A stretch of 35,331 bases of DNA, taken from NCBI GenBank assembly GCA_030065205.1, contig JASJDN010000030.1, forward strand, positions 1-35,331. Direction: 5' to 3'. This document shows positions 24,050 through 32,484 of this stretch, piece after piece. Position 1 is the first letter of the stretch; each line of letters begins with the position of its first letter. Position numbers and translations under genes: made by a program. The notes under the pieces are model-generated. The model was given only the letters and a program-made list of their open reading frames with translations. It did no database searches and was not told where the DNA came from. The stretch is from Crocosphaera sp. Lineage in GTDB: Bacteria > Cyanobacteriota > Cyanobacteriia > Cyanobacteriales > Microcystaceae.

Positions 24050-24064
24050 AGTTTACGGTAAACT
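24050..24064. promoter_or_regulatory. 15-bp operator-like palindrome
   Basis: AGTTTAC-G-GTAAACT is a perfect 7+1+7 palindrome, 36 bp before the HTH protein start and in the gap between divergent genes. The dyad shape suits binding by a small HTH dimer; autoregulation by the adjacent HTH protein is a guess. Confidence 0.45.
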
Positions 24065-24100
24065 CAGGATGATTGCTATTAAATCATTATATTAATCTTT

Positions 24101-24796
24101 ATGAACCAGTCTCCCACATATCTCTCTAACCAGCAAAAATTACACCAGTTAATGAAGCAAGCAGAAATTGCTAATTTTGACGAATTAAGTCAAGTGTCTG
24201 GCGTATCTCAATGGCAGTTAAATCGATTGTTAGCAGGGTTACTCCCCAAATTACCTATTAGGGATCTTCTTAAGTTATCTCAGATTTTAAACCTATCCGT
24301 AGAACAGTTATTATTACAGTTTGACATTACTCAATCTTTGAGTGAAGATTGGGAAAGTGCCAGTCAAGGGATTTCAGATAATATTAATAGGAATGCTGAG
24401 TCTTTACGACAAGAATATCAACAATTGGAACAGCAACTTGCTCAACAAAAAGAGCAGTTACAAAAAGAATTTCAATCTTCTAGTATAGCGAGCTTGGAAT
24501 CTTGGTTATTACAATGGCCAACGGCGGCTATTGTCGCTCAAAAAAACCCTGAAATCTCGGCCGTAAAATTATTACCCTTAGTAAAACCGATTTTTGAATT
24601 ATTAAAACAATGGGGACTGGAAATGAAGGGAACCGTAGGGGAGGTGGTTCCTTATGATCCTCAATTTCATCAACTTTTGGAAGGGGGAGGAAAGGCTGAA
24701 CCCGATGATTCCGTGATCATTCGCTATGTAGGCTATCATCATGACCATAAACTGTTGTATCGCGCCAAGGTTAGTCCTGTGAAGAAGAAATCCTAG
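24101..24796 (+). CDS. HTH, coiled-coil and GrpE-like domain protein
   Basis: A 231-aa protein with three visible parts. Residues 12-75 are a Cro/C1-like helix-turn-helix (FDELSQVSGVSQWQLNRLLAG, then LLKLSQILNLSVEQLL). Residues about 85-130 are a Gln/Glu-rich coiled coil (QEYQQLEQQLAQQKEQLQKE). Residues about 185-228 resemble the beta-domain end of the DnaK nucleotide-exchange factor GrpE, with GEVVPYDPQFHQLLEGGG, then VIIRYVGYHHDHKLLYRAKV. In GrpE the coiled coil dimerises and the beta-domain opens DnaK. The function is inferred as a DNA-bound or ribosome-side DnaK co-factor, or a regulator that senses DnaK. No dnaK or dnaJ is nearby. sufD follows after about 170 bp. Confidence 0.7.
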   Translation: MNQSPTYLSNQQKLHQLMKQAEIANFDELSQVSGVSQWQLNRLLAGLLPKLPIRDLLKLSQILNLSVEQLLLQFDITQSLSEDWESASQGISDNINRNAESLRQEYQQLEQQLAQQKEQLQKEFQSSSIASLESWLLQWPTAAIVAQKNPEISAVKLLPLVKPIFELLKQWGLEMKGTVGEVVPYDPQFHQLLEGGGKAEPDDSVIIRYVGYHHDHKLLYRAKVSPVKKKS

Positions 24797-24969
24797 TCTT
24801 GTTTTCTCCACGCTACAATCACAAAAAGCAACTTTAACAACAAAAATGTTTCTAAAGTATTGTAAGATGGGTATAGCTTCAGGTTAATTAGCCCAATCTG
24901 CCAATGTTGACAACGGGCGATGCCTGACGCAAGAGAGACTGTAACTGCCGATTATTGACCCATAACTGC

Positions 24970-26319
24970 ATGAATAACCCAACCCTCACTAACATCAGTT
25001 CAGAAACTTACCTAAACCATCTCTTACAACAGTGTCAAGAAAGTTCTCCCATCATTGACACTGATTATTTGCATTCCCTACGGAAAAATGCTGTTTCTCA
25101 AGTCAAAGAATTAACCCTTCCTAACAAAAAAGACGAAGAATGGCGGTTTACGGATATCTCAGCGTTATATCAATTAGAATTTAAGAAAGCAACACCCCAG
25201 ACAGTTACTCAAAAAGTCATTGATAATTTTATATTACCTGAAGCCAAACAAAGCTACGTTGTCTTCGTTAATGGGGAATATGTTTCTGAGTTATCCAATG
25301 TATCTGCATTACCCCAAGATGTCTATGTTGGGAACTTAAGTTATTTATCTGACACACAAACAGATAAAATTAGCAACTATTTAGGAAAATCAGAAGGAGA
25401 AAAAGATACCTTTACCGCTTTAAATACAGCAGGGTTTAAAGATGCTGCGGTTGTTTGGGTTAATAAAAATATTGCAGTTGAAACCCCTATCCAAGTGCTA
25501 TTTCTTGCTATTGGAAATGACACTCCAACTTTGATCCAACCCCGCACATTAGTTATAGCAGAAACTGGATCGAGTGCTACTTTAATTGAATATTATGGAA
25601 CAATTACAGAACATTGTTCAGATGAAGAACAAAATCATCCTTATTTGACTAATTCTGCGACCGAAATTTGGTTAGATAATAACGCTAAAATCAATCATAA
25701 TCGCATTCAAAGAGAATTAGGAGATAGTTTCCATATTGGTAGAAGTTCGATCACCCAAAATCAAGACAGTCACTACACTTGTAATGAAGTGAATTTAGGG
25801 GCAAAAGTTTCTCGTCATAGCCTACAGATTTGGCAAAATGGCACACAAACCGAAAGCCATCTTAACGGGTTGACTATGATTGATCATCAGCAAATTGCTG
25901 ATACCCATACTGCCGTTTGTTTAAATCATCCTTATGGGATAACTCATCAACTCCATAAGTGTATTATTGATGGTAATGGACACGGGGTATTTAATGGTAA
26001 AATCTTTGTCCCTAAACCTGCCCAACTAACGAATGCAACTCAATTAAACCGTAACTTATTACTCTCACCTAAAGCCCGAATTAATACTAAGCCAGAACTA
26101 CAAATTACAGCCGATAATGTTAAATGTTCCCATGGGGCAACCATTAGTCAATTAGAAGCAGATGAACTCTTTTATTTACAAAGTCGAGGCTTAAATGAAA
26201 TCGATGCCCGTCATCTTTTAATTGATGCTTTTGCTGCTGAAATTTTAGAACGAATTCCCCTTAAATCTCTGCAACAACGATTAACTCAATGTGTGGTTTG
26301 TCGTACTGCTGAGGAATAA
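24970..26319 (+). CDS. sufD: Fe-S cluster assembly protein SufD
   Basis: Part of the SufBCD scaffold that assembles Fe-S clusters under oxidative and photosynthetic conditions. The start is ATG 24970 (MNNPTLTNISSETYL); a TTG five codons upstream is possible but unlikely. PNKKDEEWRFTDIS near residue 45 is the SufD/SufB N-terminal signature. The central beta-helix has TLVIAETGSSATLIEYYG, and the C-terminal part has NGHGVFNGKIFVPKPAQ and KCSHGATISQLEADELFYLQSRG, with the conserved Cys-Ser-His-Gly. At 449 aa it is normal. sufS follows after 60 bp. sufB and sufC, usually directly upstream in cyanobacteria, are absent here and must lie elsewhere. Confidence 0.94.
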   Translation: MNNPTLTNISSETYLNHLLQQCQESSPIIDTDYLHSLRKNAVSQVKELTLPNKKDEEWRFTDISALYQLEFKKATPQTVTQKVIDNFILPEAKQSYVVFVNGEYVSELSNVSALPQDVYVGNLSYLSDTQTDKISNYLGKSEGEKDTFTALNTAGFKDAAVVWVNKNIAVETPIQVLFLAIGNDTPTLIQPRTLVIAETGSSATLIEYYGTITEHCSDEEQNHPYLTNSATEIWLDNNAKINHNRIQRELGDSFHIGRSSITQNQDSHYTCNEVNLGAKVSRHSLQIWQNGTQTESHLNGLTMIDHQQIADTHTAVCLNHPYGITHQLHKCIIDGNGHGVFNGKIFVPKPAQLTNATQLNRNLLLSPKARINTKPELQITADNVKCSHGATISQLEADELFYLQSRGLNEIDARHLLIDAFAAEILERIPLKSLQQRLTQCVVCRTAEE

Positions 26320-26343
26320 ACTTAACCTGAAAATATTAAGTAA

Positions 26344-26376
26344 ACTTCTGACTTCTAACCTCAAACTCCTGACTTC
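26344..26376. repeat. Degenerate CTTCTGA/CTCCTGA tandem repeat before sufS
   Basis: Units ACTTCTG, ACTTCTA, ACCTCAA, ACTCCTG and ACTTC run up to the sufS start. They form a short heptamer-like repeat of the same class as 23687-23716 and occupy half of the sufD-sufS gap, including where the ribosome-binding site would lie. Confidence 0.55.
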
Positions 26377-26379
26377 ATT

Positions 26380-27642
26380 ATGACTGCTATCCAAGAAAAA
26401 ACCCTCGCTGTAAAAGTCCGTAAAGATTTTCCTATCTTACACCAGGAAATTCATGGTAAACCTTTAGTTTATTTAGATAATGCAGCTACCTCTCAAAAAC
26501 CAATAGCCGTACTAGAAGCCCTAAGCCATTATTATGAACAAGATAATGCGAATGTTCACCGTGGGGCCCATAGTTTAAGTGTAAAGGCAACAGAAGCTTA
26601 TGAAGGGGCAAGAGATAAAATAGCTAAGTTTATTAATGCTGCTTCTCGCCAAGAAATTATTTTTACCAGAAATGCAACGGAAGCCATTAATTTAGTCGCT
26701 TATAGTTGGGGATTAAATAACCTGAAACCAGGAGATGAAATTATCACTTCGGTGATGGAACATCATAGTAATATTGTTCCTTGGCAAATCATTGCTAAAC
26801 AGACAGGGGCTATTATTAAATATGTTCCTTTAACTGATAACGAAGACTTTGACTTAGAAGGGTTTAAATCTCTATTATCAGAAAAAACGAAATTAGTTAC
26901 TATTGTTCATGTTTCTAATACATTAGGCTGTATTAATCCCGTTGAAGAAGTGATTAAACTATCCCATGAAAACGGGATAAAAGTATTAATTGATGCTTGT
27001 CAAAGTATCCCCCATATGCCTATTGATGTACAAGAAATGGACTGTGATTGGTTAGTGGCTAGTGGTCATAAAATGTGCGGACCTTCTGGGGCTGGTTTCT
27101 TGTACGGAAAACAAGCTATTTTAGAAGCCATGCCTCCCTTTTTAGGCGGGGGAGAAATGATTAACGAAGTTTTTTTTGATGGCTTTACTTGTGGGGAATT
27201 ACCCCATAAATTTGAAGCGGGAACCCCTGCTATTGCAGAAGCGATCGCTTTGGGAGCTGCGGTTGATTATTTAACCCAGGTTGGTATGGATCAAATTCAT
27301 GCTTACGAAGAAGAGTTAACTGCCTATTTATTCAGGAAACTAGCAGACATTCCTAATATGAAAATTTATGGGCCAAAACCTACCCAAGAAGGGAAAGGAA
27401 GGGCAGCCCTAGCAGCCTTTAATATAGAAGGAATACACGGAAGCGACTTATCAACCCTTTTAGATCAGGAAGGAGTTGCCATTCGTTCTGGACATCATTG
27501 TACTCAACCATTACACCGTTTATTTGATGCCTCAGGAAGTGCGAGAGTTAGTTTATATTTTTATAACACTTATGAAGAGATTGATCGATTTGTCATGGTT
27601 TTAAAAGAAACTATTGATTTCTTTACGAATATCATGGGATAA
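26380..27642 (+). CDS. sufS: Cysteine desulfurase SufS
   Basis: A PLP enzyme that removes sulfur from cysteine as a persulfide for Suf[15 protein letters not shown] sequence ([12 protein letters not shown]) lies at about residue 30. The PLP Lys lies in [20 protein letters not shown] (about residue 230). The active-site Cys lies in [12 protein letters not shown] (about residue 371), the group-II (SufS) form with a short loop. At 420 aa it is normal. It is co-directional with sufD, 60 bp apart, and ends in a strong terminator (27668-27689), so sufDS is a two-gene unit. A HIP1 site is at 27241. No SufE is seen. Confidence 0.96.
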   Translation: MTAIQEKTLAVKVRKDFPILHQEIHGKPLVYLDNAATSQKPIAVLEALSHYYEQDNANVHRGAHSLSVKATEAYEGARDKIAKFINAASRQEIIFTRNATEAINLVAYSWGLNNLKPGDEIITSVMEHHSNIVPWQIIAKQTGAIIKYVPLTDNEDFDLEGFKSLLSEKTKLVTIVHVSNTLGCINPVEEVIKLSHENGIKVLIDACQSIPHMPIDVQEMDCDWLVASGHKMCGPSGAGFLYGKQAILEAMPPFLGGGEMINEVFFDGFTCGELPHKFEAGTPAIAEAIALGAAVDYLTQVGMDQIHAYEEELTAYLFRKLADIPNMKIYGPKPTQEGKGRAALAAFNIEGIHGSDLSTLLDQEGVAIRSGHHCTQPLHRLFDASGSARVSLYFYNTYEEIDRFVMVLKETIDFFTNIMG

Positions 27643-27667
27643 TAAATATATAGCCTGCGTTTTTGGG

Positions 27668-27689
27668 GGTGGGATTGTCCCACCTTTTT
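27668..27689 (+). terminator. Intrinsic terminator of sufDS
   Basis: GGTGGGA-TTG-TCCCACC is a perfect 7-bp stem with a 3-nt loop, directly followed by five T. It lies 26 bp after the sufS stop. Confidence 0.9.
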
Positions 27690-27850
27690 CATGTCTACAA
27701 TTTCAGTCAAATAAGATACCAATTATTTAATTTATTATTTCAGTTTCTGTATATTTACTGATTAAAGAAATTCTTATTTGTTTCTCACCATAATTTAACG
27801 TTTGAATGATTAGAATAGAAATATCACTCTTGTCTTTTTTCTGATCACTC

Positions 27851-29992
27851 ATGTTTAGAAGCATTAACCGTCACCTGAATCCAACAGATCAACAAAAATC
27901 AACTATTATTTTTATATTATTAGCAATAGTCGGCTTTTTGATAGCCATTGCTTTATTTGAGTGTTTAGGATATATAAATATCCCGTTAGAAAAAATTTAT
28001 TTATATTCACCAACTCTTATTCTATTTATTTTAAGTCAAATTATTATCAAATTATCCCCTAATCCTAAATCTTGGTCACGGGGATTAATTGTTACTGTTT
28101 TAATTGGGTTAACCTTACGTTATTTATACTGGCGATCGCTATCTAGTTTAAATTTATCTAATCCGATAGATGGGATATTTAGTGTGAGTTTATTTGTGAT
28201 GGAGTTACTCGTCATATTTAGTAGTTTACTCCAATTATATTTAATGTATCATCTTAAAGACCGCAAAAGAGAAGCTGATTATTATAGCCAGAAAGTTATT
28301 AATCAAGAATATTGTCCTTCTGTTGATATTTTAATTCCTACTTATAATGAATCTATTTTTATCTTAAAGCGGACTATTATGGGCTGTATATTATTAAATT
28401 ATAATAATAAAAAAATTTATGTTTTAGATGATACTAATCGTGAAGAAGTTAAGCAATTAGCTGAAGATTTAGGTTGTCATTATATTAGTCGTTTAGATAA
28501 TACTCATGCAAAAGCAGGTAATCTTAATAATGCTTTAACAAAAACGAATGGAGAATTAATTGTTGTTTTTGATGCTGATTTTATTCCAACCACTAACTTT
28601 TTAGAACGGACAATCGGTTTTTTTCAAAAGCCTAAAATTGGCTTATTACAAACACCTCAAACCTTTTATAATGATGATCCTGTCTCAAGAAATCTAGGAT
28701 TAGAACATATTTTAAATCCAGAAGAAGAGGTATTTTATCGTCAACTTCAACTCATGAAAGATGGAGTAGGAAGTGTCCTTTGTGCAGGAACTTCTTTTGT
28801 AATTAGACGTAGTTATTTAGAAGAAGTTGGGGGATTTGTTACTGAATCAATAAGTGAAGATTATTTCACAGGAATTCGGTTATCGTCTCAAGGTTATGAG
28901 GTGATTTATTTGTCTGAAAAGCTGAGTGCCGGGTTAGCAGCAGAAAGTATTTCATCCCATATTTCTCAACGGTTAAGATGGGGAAGAGGAACCTTACAAG
29001 CCTTTTTTATTAAAGAGAATCCTTTAACTATTCCCAACTTAAATATAAGACAAAGATTAGCTCATTTAGAAGGGCTATTAAACTGGTTTAATGTCATTCC
29101 CCGTTGCATTTTCTTAATACTACCTTTTCTGTATGCTGTTTCTAATATAATCTTTATCAAAATCACATATGATGAGTTTATTTTTATTTTTTTGCCTTAC
29201 TATATCACCCAGGTTATTGTTTTTCATTGGTTAAGTGATAAAACGAGGTCAATTATTTTTTCGGATGTTTATACCTTAATTGGTTGTTTTCCCATTGCTT
29301 ATAATACGATTCAGGTAATGTTAAAACCTTTTAATAGTCAATTTAGAGTAACTCCCAAAGGAATTTCTCGTAAACACTATATCTATAATTTTAAATTAGC
29401 ATGGCCACTGATGTTGTTTTTTATATTTAATTTGATCAGTTTAAGTATTAGTTTATTTAACAGTTCAAGAACAATAATGGGTATCAATTTTACTGTTTAT
29501 TGGAGTTGTTATAATTTATTGATTATTGGTGTTGCTTTATTAGCTTTTAGAGACAAACCTAAACCTAGTTTATACGATAGCTTTCCCATTAGAAAGAGAA
29601 TCAAAATTATTGAAACTAATCAAATTATTCTAGGTCAAACCTTAGAGATATCTGAAGAAGGAGCAACTATTTTACTTGATTCTCAGAACTATCTCTCTGC
29701 AACATTTATTGTACAATTAAGTGGCTTAAAAATTGATAGTTATCTAATAGAAGAGAATAGAAATAATCATCAGTACCAAATCAAAATTAAATATAATAAA
29801 TTAACCTTAGAACAACACAAAAAACTTATTTATCTTTTATATAGTCATCCTCAACGCTGGAAAAGCAAAGAACTAAAATTAAGTCCTGGGGAATTAGTAT
29901 CTTTAAAGCTGGCTATTACTGTAATGTTTAATTTTTTGGTAATGGGACTAATTCCTAACCGAAAAAAACAGAACAAAGCTATGAATAATTAG
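27851..29992 (+). CDS. Cellulose-synthase-like family 2 glycosyltransferase (BcsA-like)
   Basis: A processive membrane glycosyltransferase making a beta-linked polysaccharide from a nucleotide sugar; cellulose is likely but not proven. Four N-terminal helices (about residues 15-130) precede the GT-A domain. The domain has VDILIPTYNES, the first Asp pair VLDDTNRE, DAD at about residue 239, the general-base motif ESISEDYFTG (usually TED) and the acceptor-site QRLRWGRGTLQ. Four to five further helices follow. A C-terminal segment (about 580-660) resembles a PilZ domain, with LGQTLEISEEGATILL, but a clean RxxxR is lacking, so c-di-GMP binding is doubtful. At 713 aa it is near BcsA. No bcsB is adjacent. 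It is convergent with dnaB, the 3' ends overlapping by 14 bp. Confidence 0.87.
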   Translation: MFRSINRHLNPTDQQKSTIIFILLAIVGFLIAIALFECLGYINIPLEKIYLYSPTLILFILSQIIIKLSPNPKSWSRGLIVTVLIGLTLRYLYWRSLSSLNLSNPIDGIFSVSLFVMELLVIFSSLLQLYLMYHLKDRKREADYYSQKVINQEYCPSVDILIPTYNESIFILKRTIMGCILLNYNNKKIYVLDDTNREEVKQLAEDLGCHYISRLDNTHAKAGNLNNALTKTNGELIVVFDADFIPTTNFLERTIGFFQKPKIGLLQTPQTFYNDDPVSRNLGLEHILNPEEEVFYRQLQLMKDGVGSVLCAGTSFVIRRSYLEEVGGFVTESISEDYFTGIRLSSQGYEVIYLSEKLSAGLAAESISSHISQRLRWGRGTLQAFFIKENPLTIPNLNIRQRLAHLEGLLNWFNVIPRCIFLILPFLYAVSNIIFIKITYDEFIFIFLPYYITQVIVFHWLSDKTRSIIFSDVYTLIGCFPIAYNTIQVMLKPFNSQFRVTPKGISRKHYIYNFKLAWPLMLFFIFNLISLSISLFNSSRTIMGINFTVYWSCYNLLIIGVALLAFRDKPKPSLYDSFPIRKRIKIIETNQIILGQTLEISEEGATILLDSQNYLSATFIVQLSGLKIDSYLIEENRNNHQYQIKIKYNKLTLEQHKKLIYLLYSHPQRWKSKELKLSPGELVSLKLAITVMFNFLVMGLIPNRKKQNKAMNN

Positions 29993-31316
29993 AACTGGTT
30001 TGCATATTTAAAAATTTAGTTAATTCTGGTTGAAATAAAAGTCTAACGGTTCCCGTAGGTCCGTTACGATGTTTTGTCAAAATAATTTCAGCCACACCTC
30101 TATCTGGCGTATCAGGATTATAATATTCCTCCCGATATAACATCATAATTAAATCTGCATCTTGTTCAATGGCACCACTTTCTCGTAAATCTGACATCAT
30201 TGGTCGTTTATTATTTCTGGCTTCAACTGCACGACTTAACTGAGATAAAGCAATAACAGGGGCTTTTATTTCACGAGCTAACCCTTTCAAAGAACGAGTT
30301 ATTTTTGATAATTCTTGGACTCTATTTTCACTACCGGCACCTTCCATCAACTGTAAATAATCGATTAACACTAAACCAAACTCTCCCTTTCTTTCAGCTA
30401 ATAAACGACGAACTTGGGATCGAATTTGAGTAACGGTAATGTTAGCAGCATCATCAATATAAATGGGTAAATTCGATAATGTTCCAATGGCAATACTCAG
30501 CTTTTCTACATCATTTTGAACAAATCTTCCTGAACGTAAACGGTTACTTTCAATTCCTGCTTCTGCTGCTAATAACCGCATTGAAAGCTGTTCCTTTGAC
30601 ATTTCTAAACTAAACATTGCCACCGGTAAATCAAAGTTTTTAGCAATATTTGCAGCCACACCTAAGCCAAAGGCCGTCTTGCCCATTGACGGGCGCCCGG
30701 CTATGATAATTAAATCAGAACGTTGCAGTCCTCCTGTCATTGCATCTAAATCATAAAAACCCGTTTCGATACCAGGAAGGGCTGTTTGTTCGTGGAGTTT
30801 TTCTAACTCATTAAATGTTTTAATAATGGTATCAGAAATGGGAATTAACCCCTCTTGAGGACGCTTTTGAGTTAAGGCAAAAATCTTCTTTTCTGACTCA
30901 TCTAAAACAAGCTCTAAGTTTTGAGTTGTTTCAAACCCTAAATCAACAATTTCATGACCCGCAGCAATTAATTGACGGCGTAAATATTTATCCATTACTA
31001 ACGCTGCGTAACGGTCAATATTAACCGCAGAAACCGTTCTATCTAATAATTGAGTTAACTTATTTAAACCGCCAACTTGTTCTAATAAATGATGGTCTTC
31101 TAAGGTACTTTTTACTGTTAAAAAATCCGTTGGTTGTCCCTGTCCATGTAACTTTAAAGCTGCTTGATAAATTTCTTTATGGGACTGTACATAAAACGCT
31201 TCTGGGGTCATTAAATCTACCACTCGTCCCATCGCTTCAGGGTCAAGTAAAATTCCCCCTAAAATCGATTCTTCTGCTTCAATATTTTGGGGAGGAAGGG
31301 ATTGATTAACAACCAT
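29979..31316 (-). CDS. dnaB: Replicative DNA helicase DnaB
   Basis: The hexameric 5'-3' helicase of the replication fork. The N-terminal primase-binding helical domain (about 1-105) begins LPPQNIEAEESILGGILLDP. The RecA-like domain has Walker A GRPSMGKTAFGLG, Walker B LVLIDYLQLM and the DnaB motif MSDLRESGAIEQDADLIMMLYR. The start is taken at ATG 31316; a TTG two codons earlier is possible. The 445-aa product contains no intein, although cyanobacterial DnaB proteins often carry one at the P-loop. It is divergent from the epimerase gene and overlaps the glycosyltransferase 3' end by 14 bp. Confidence 0.96.
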   Translation of the reverse strand: MVVNQSLPPQNIEAEESILGGILLDPEAMGRVVDLMTPEAFYVQSHKEIYQAALKLHGQGQPTDFLTVKSTLEDHHLLEQVGGLNKLTQLLDRTVSAVNIDRYAALVMDKYLRRQLIAAGHEIVDLGFETTQNLELVLDESEKKIFALTQKRPQEGLIPISDTIIKTFNELEKLHEQTALPGIETGFYDLDAMTGGLQRSDLIIIAGRPSMGKTAFGLGVAANIAKNFDLPVAMFSLEMSKEQLSMRLLAAEAGIESNRLRSGRFVQNDVEKLSIAIGTLSNLPIYIDDAANITVTQIRSQVRRLLAERKGEFGLVLIDYLQLMEGAGSENRVQELSKITRSLKGLAREIKAPVIALSQLSRAVEARNNKRPMMSDLRESGAIEQDADLIMMLYREEYYNPDTPDRGVAEIILTKHRNGPTGTVRLLFQPELTKFLNMQTSSNYS

Positions 31317-31342
31317 AAGCAACTGAATAACACAACATCTTT

Positions 31343-31371
31343 ATTGTACTGTAATTTTACTATTTAGGTAA
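31343..31371 (-). promoter_or_regulatory. Possible sigma-70 promoter of dnaB
   Basis: On the minus strand TTACCT (31366-31371) and TACAAT (31343-31348) are 17 bp apart, about 27 bp upstream of the start codon. The -10 box is good and the -35 weak. Confidence 0.35.
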
Positions 31372-31449
31372 TTGTGTACTAAATCTAAATCTTGAATCAG
31401 CACTCATAGATCAGCTATGCTAAGGAATGTAACAATAATGATTTATACG

Positions 31450-32373
31450 ATGAAAATCGCAATTACTGGCGCAACTGGATTTGTGGGAACTCGATTAGTC
31501 AATAGTTTAAAGGATGAAGGTCATCAATTTATTGTCTTCACACGCAATATTAATCGCGCCAAAACGATTTATCCAGCTTCTACGTTCCCTAATGTAGAAA
31601 TTGTTGCTTATAATGCCACAGAATCAGGGGAATGGCAAGATAAAATTTCAGGGTGTGATGCTGTGGTTAATTTAGCAGGAGAACCCATTGCAGAAAGATG
31701 GAGTCCTGAACATAAAAAAGCTATCCTAGAAAGTCGTCAGTTGGGAACGCGAAAAATTGTCGAGGCGATTACCAAAGCAAAGGATAAACCTTCCGTCTTA
31801 ATCAACCCTTCTGCCGTTGGTTATTATGGTACCAGTGAAACTAAAACCTTTGATGAAAATAGCCCTCCTGGTGATGATTTTTTAGCCGAAGTTTGTCAAG
31901 CTTGGGAAAGTGAAGCACAAGAAGTCAGAAAAGTCAATGTGCGTTTAGTTATTTTACGCATCGGTATTGTTTTAGGCAAAGGTGGGGCATTAGCAAAGAT
32001 GATTCCCCCTTTTAAACTATTTGCTGGTGGACCTTTAGGAAGTGGCCGTCAGTGGTTTTCTTGGATTCATATTGATGATTTGGTGCAGTTAATTAAAGAG
32101 TCTTTGAAACGGACAGGAATTGTAGGCACATTTAATGCCACGGCACCTAATCCTGTGCGGATGAATGAATTATGTGAAACCCTAGGGGAAGTGATGAATC
32201 GTCCTTCTTGGTTGCCGGTGCCAGATTTTGCCTTAGAAGTCCTTTTAGGAGAGGGATCAAAAGTAGTTTTAGAAGGTCAACAAGTCTTACCTAAAGAAAC
32301 CTTAGCGTTAGGATTTCAATACCAATATCCTGCAATTAAATCCGCGTTAATGGAGATTGTTCCTAAGATATAA
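31450..32373 (+). CDS. TIGR01777 family NAD(P)-dependent epimerase (SulA/GC1-like)
   Basis: An extended short-chain dehydrogenase/epimerase. The N-terminus MKIAITGATGFVGTRLV is the Rossmann motif GxxGxxG. LINPSAVGYYGTSE holds the active-site Ser and the YxxxK-type Tyr equivalent. GGPLGSGRQWFSWIHIDDLV is the TIGR01777 signature, and a DUF1731-like end (about 255-300) has NRPSWLPVPDFALEVLLGEGSKVVLEGQ. The homolog in Synechocystis and the plant GC1 protein affect cell or chloroplast division; the reaction is unknown. In-frame ATGs at 31417 and 31438 exist; the latter has AAGGA 11 nt before it and would add four residues. The start used here gives the family N-terminus. Length 307 aa. Confidence 0.88.
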   Translation: MKIAITGATGFVGTRLVNSLKDEGHQFIVFTRNINRAKTIYPASTFPNVEIVAYNATESGEWQDKISGCDAVVNLAGEPIAERWSPEHKKAILESRQLGTRKIVEAITKAKDKPSVLINPSAVGYYGTSETKTFDENSPPGDDFLAEVCQAWESEAQEVRKVNVRLVILRIGIVLGKGGALAKMIPPFKLFAGGPLGSGRQWFSWIHIDDLVQLIKESLKRTGIVGTFNATAPNPVRMNELCETLGEVMNRPSWLPVPDFALEVLLGEGSKVVLEGQQVLPKETLALGFQYQYPAIKSALMEIVPKI

Positions 32374-32433
32374 ATGATTATTTTTTAATAAATTGAAATA
32401 TTTTAGCGTAAGAATTATGATATATAATGATTC

Positions 32434-32460
32434 TTGAAATGACTTTATTGCTATTATAAT
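32434..32460 (+). promoter_or_regulatory. Possible promoter of the NACHT operon
   Basis: TTGAAA (32434-32439) and TATAAT (32455-32460) are separated by 15 bp, 24 bp before the start codon at 32485. The -10 is perfect; the spacing is shorter than ideal. The surrounding 100 bp are over 75% A+T. Confidence 0.4.
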
Positions 32461-32484
32461 TATATTGATAAGAGATCCTATGTA

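Noticed and set aside
29979..31316. Intein in DnaB, frequent in cyanobacteria
   Set aside because: The P-loop and the DnaB motifs are contiguous and the length is that of an intein-free protein.
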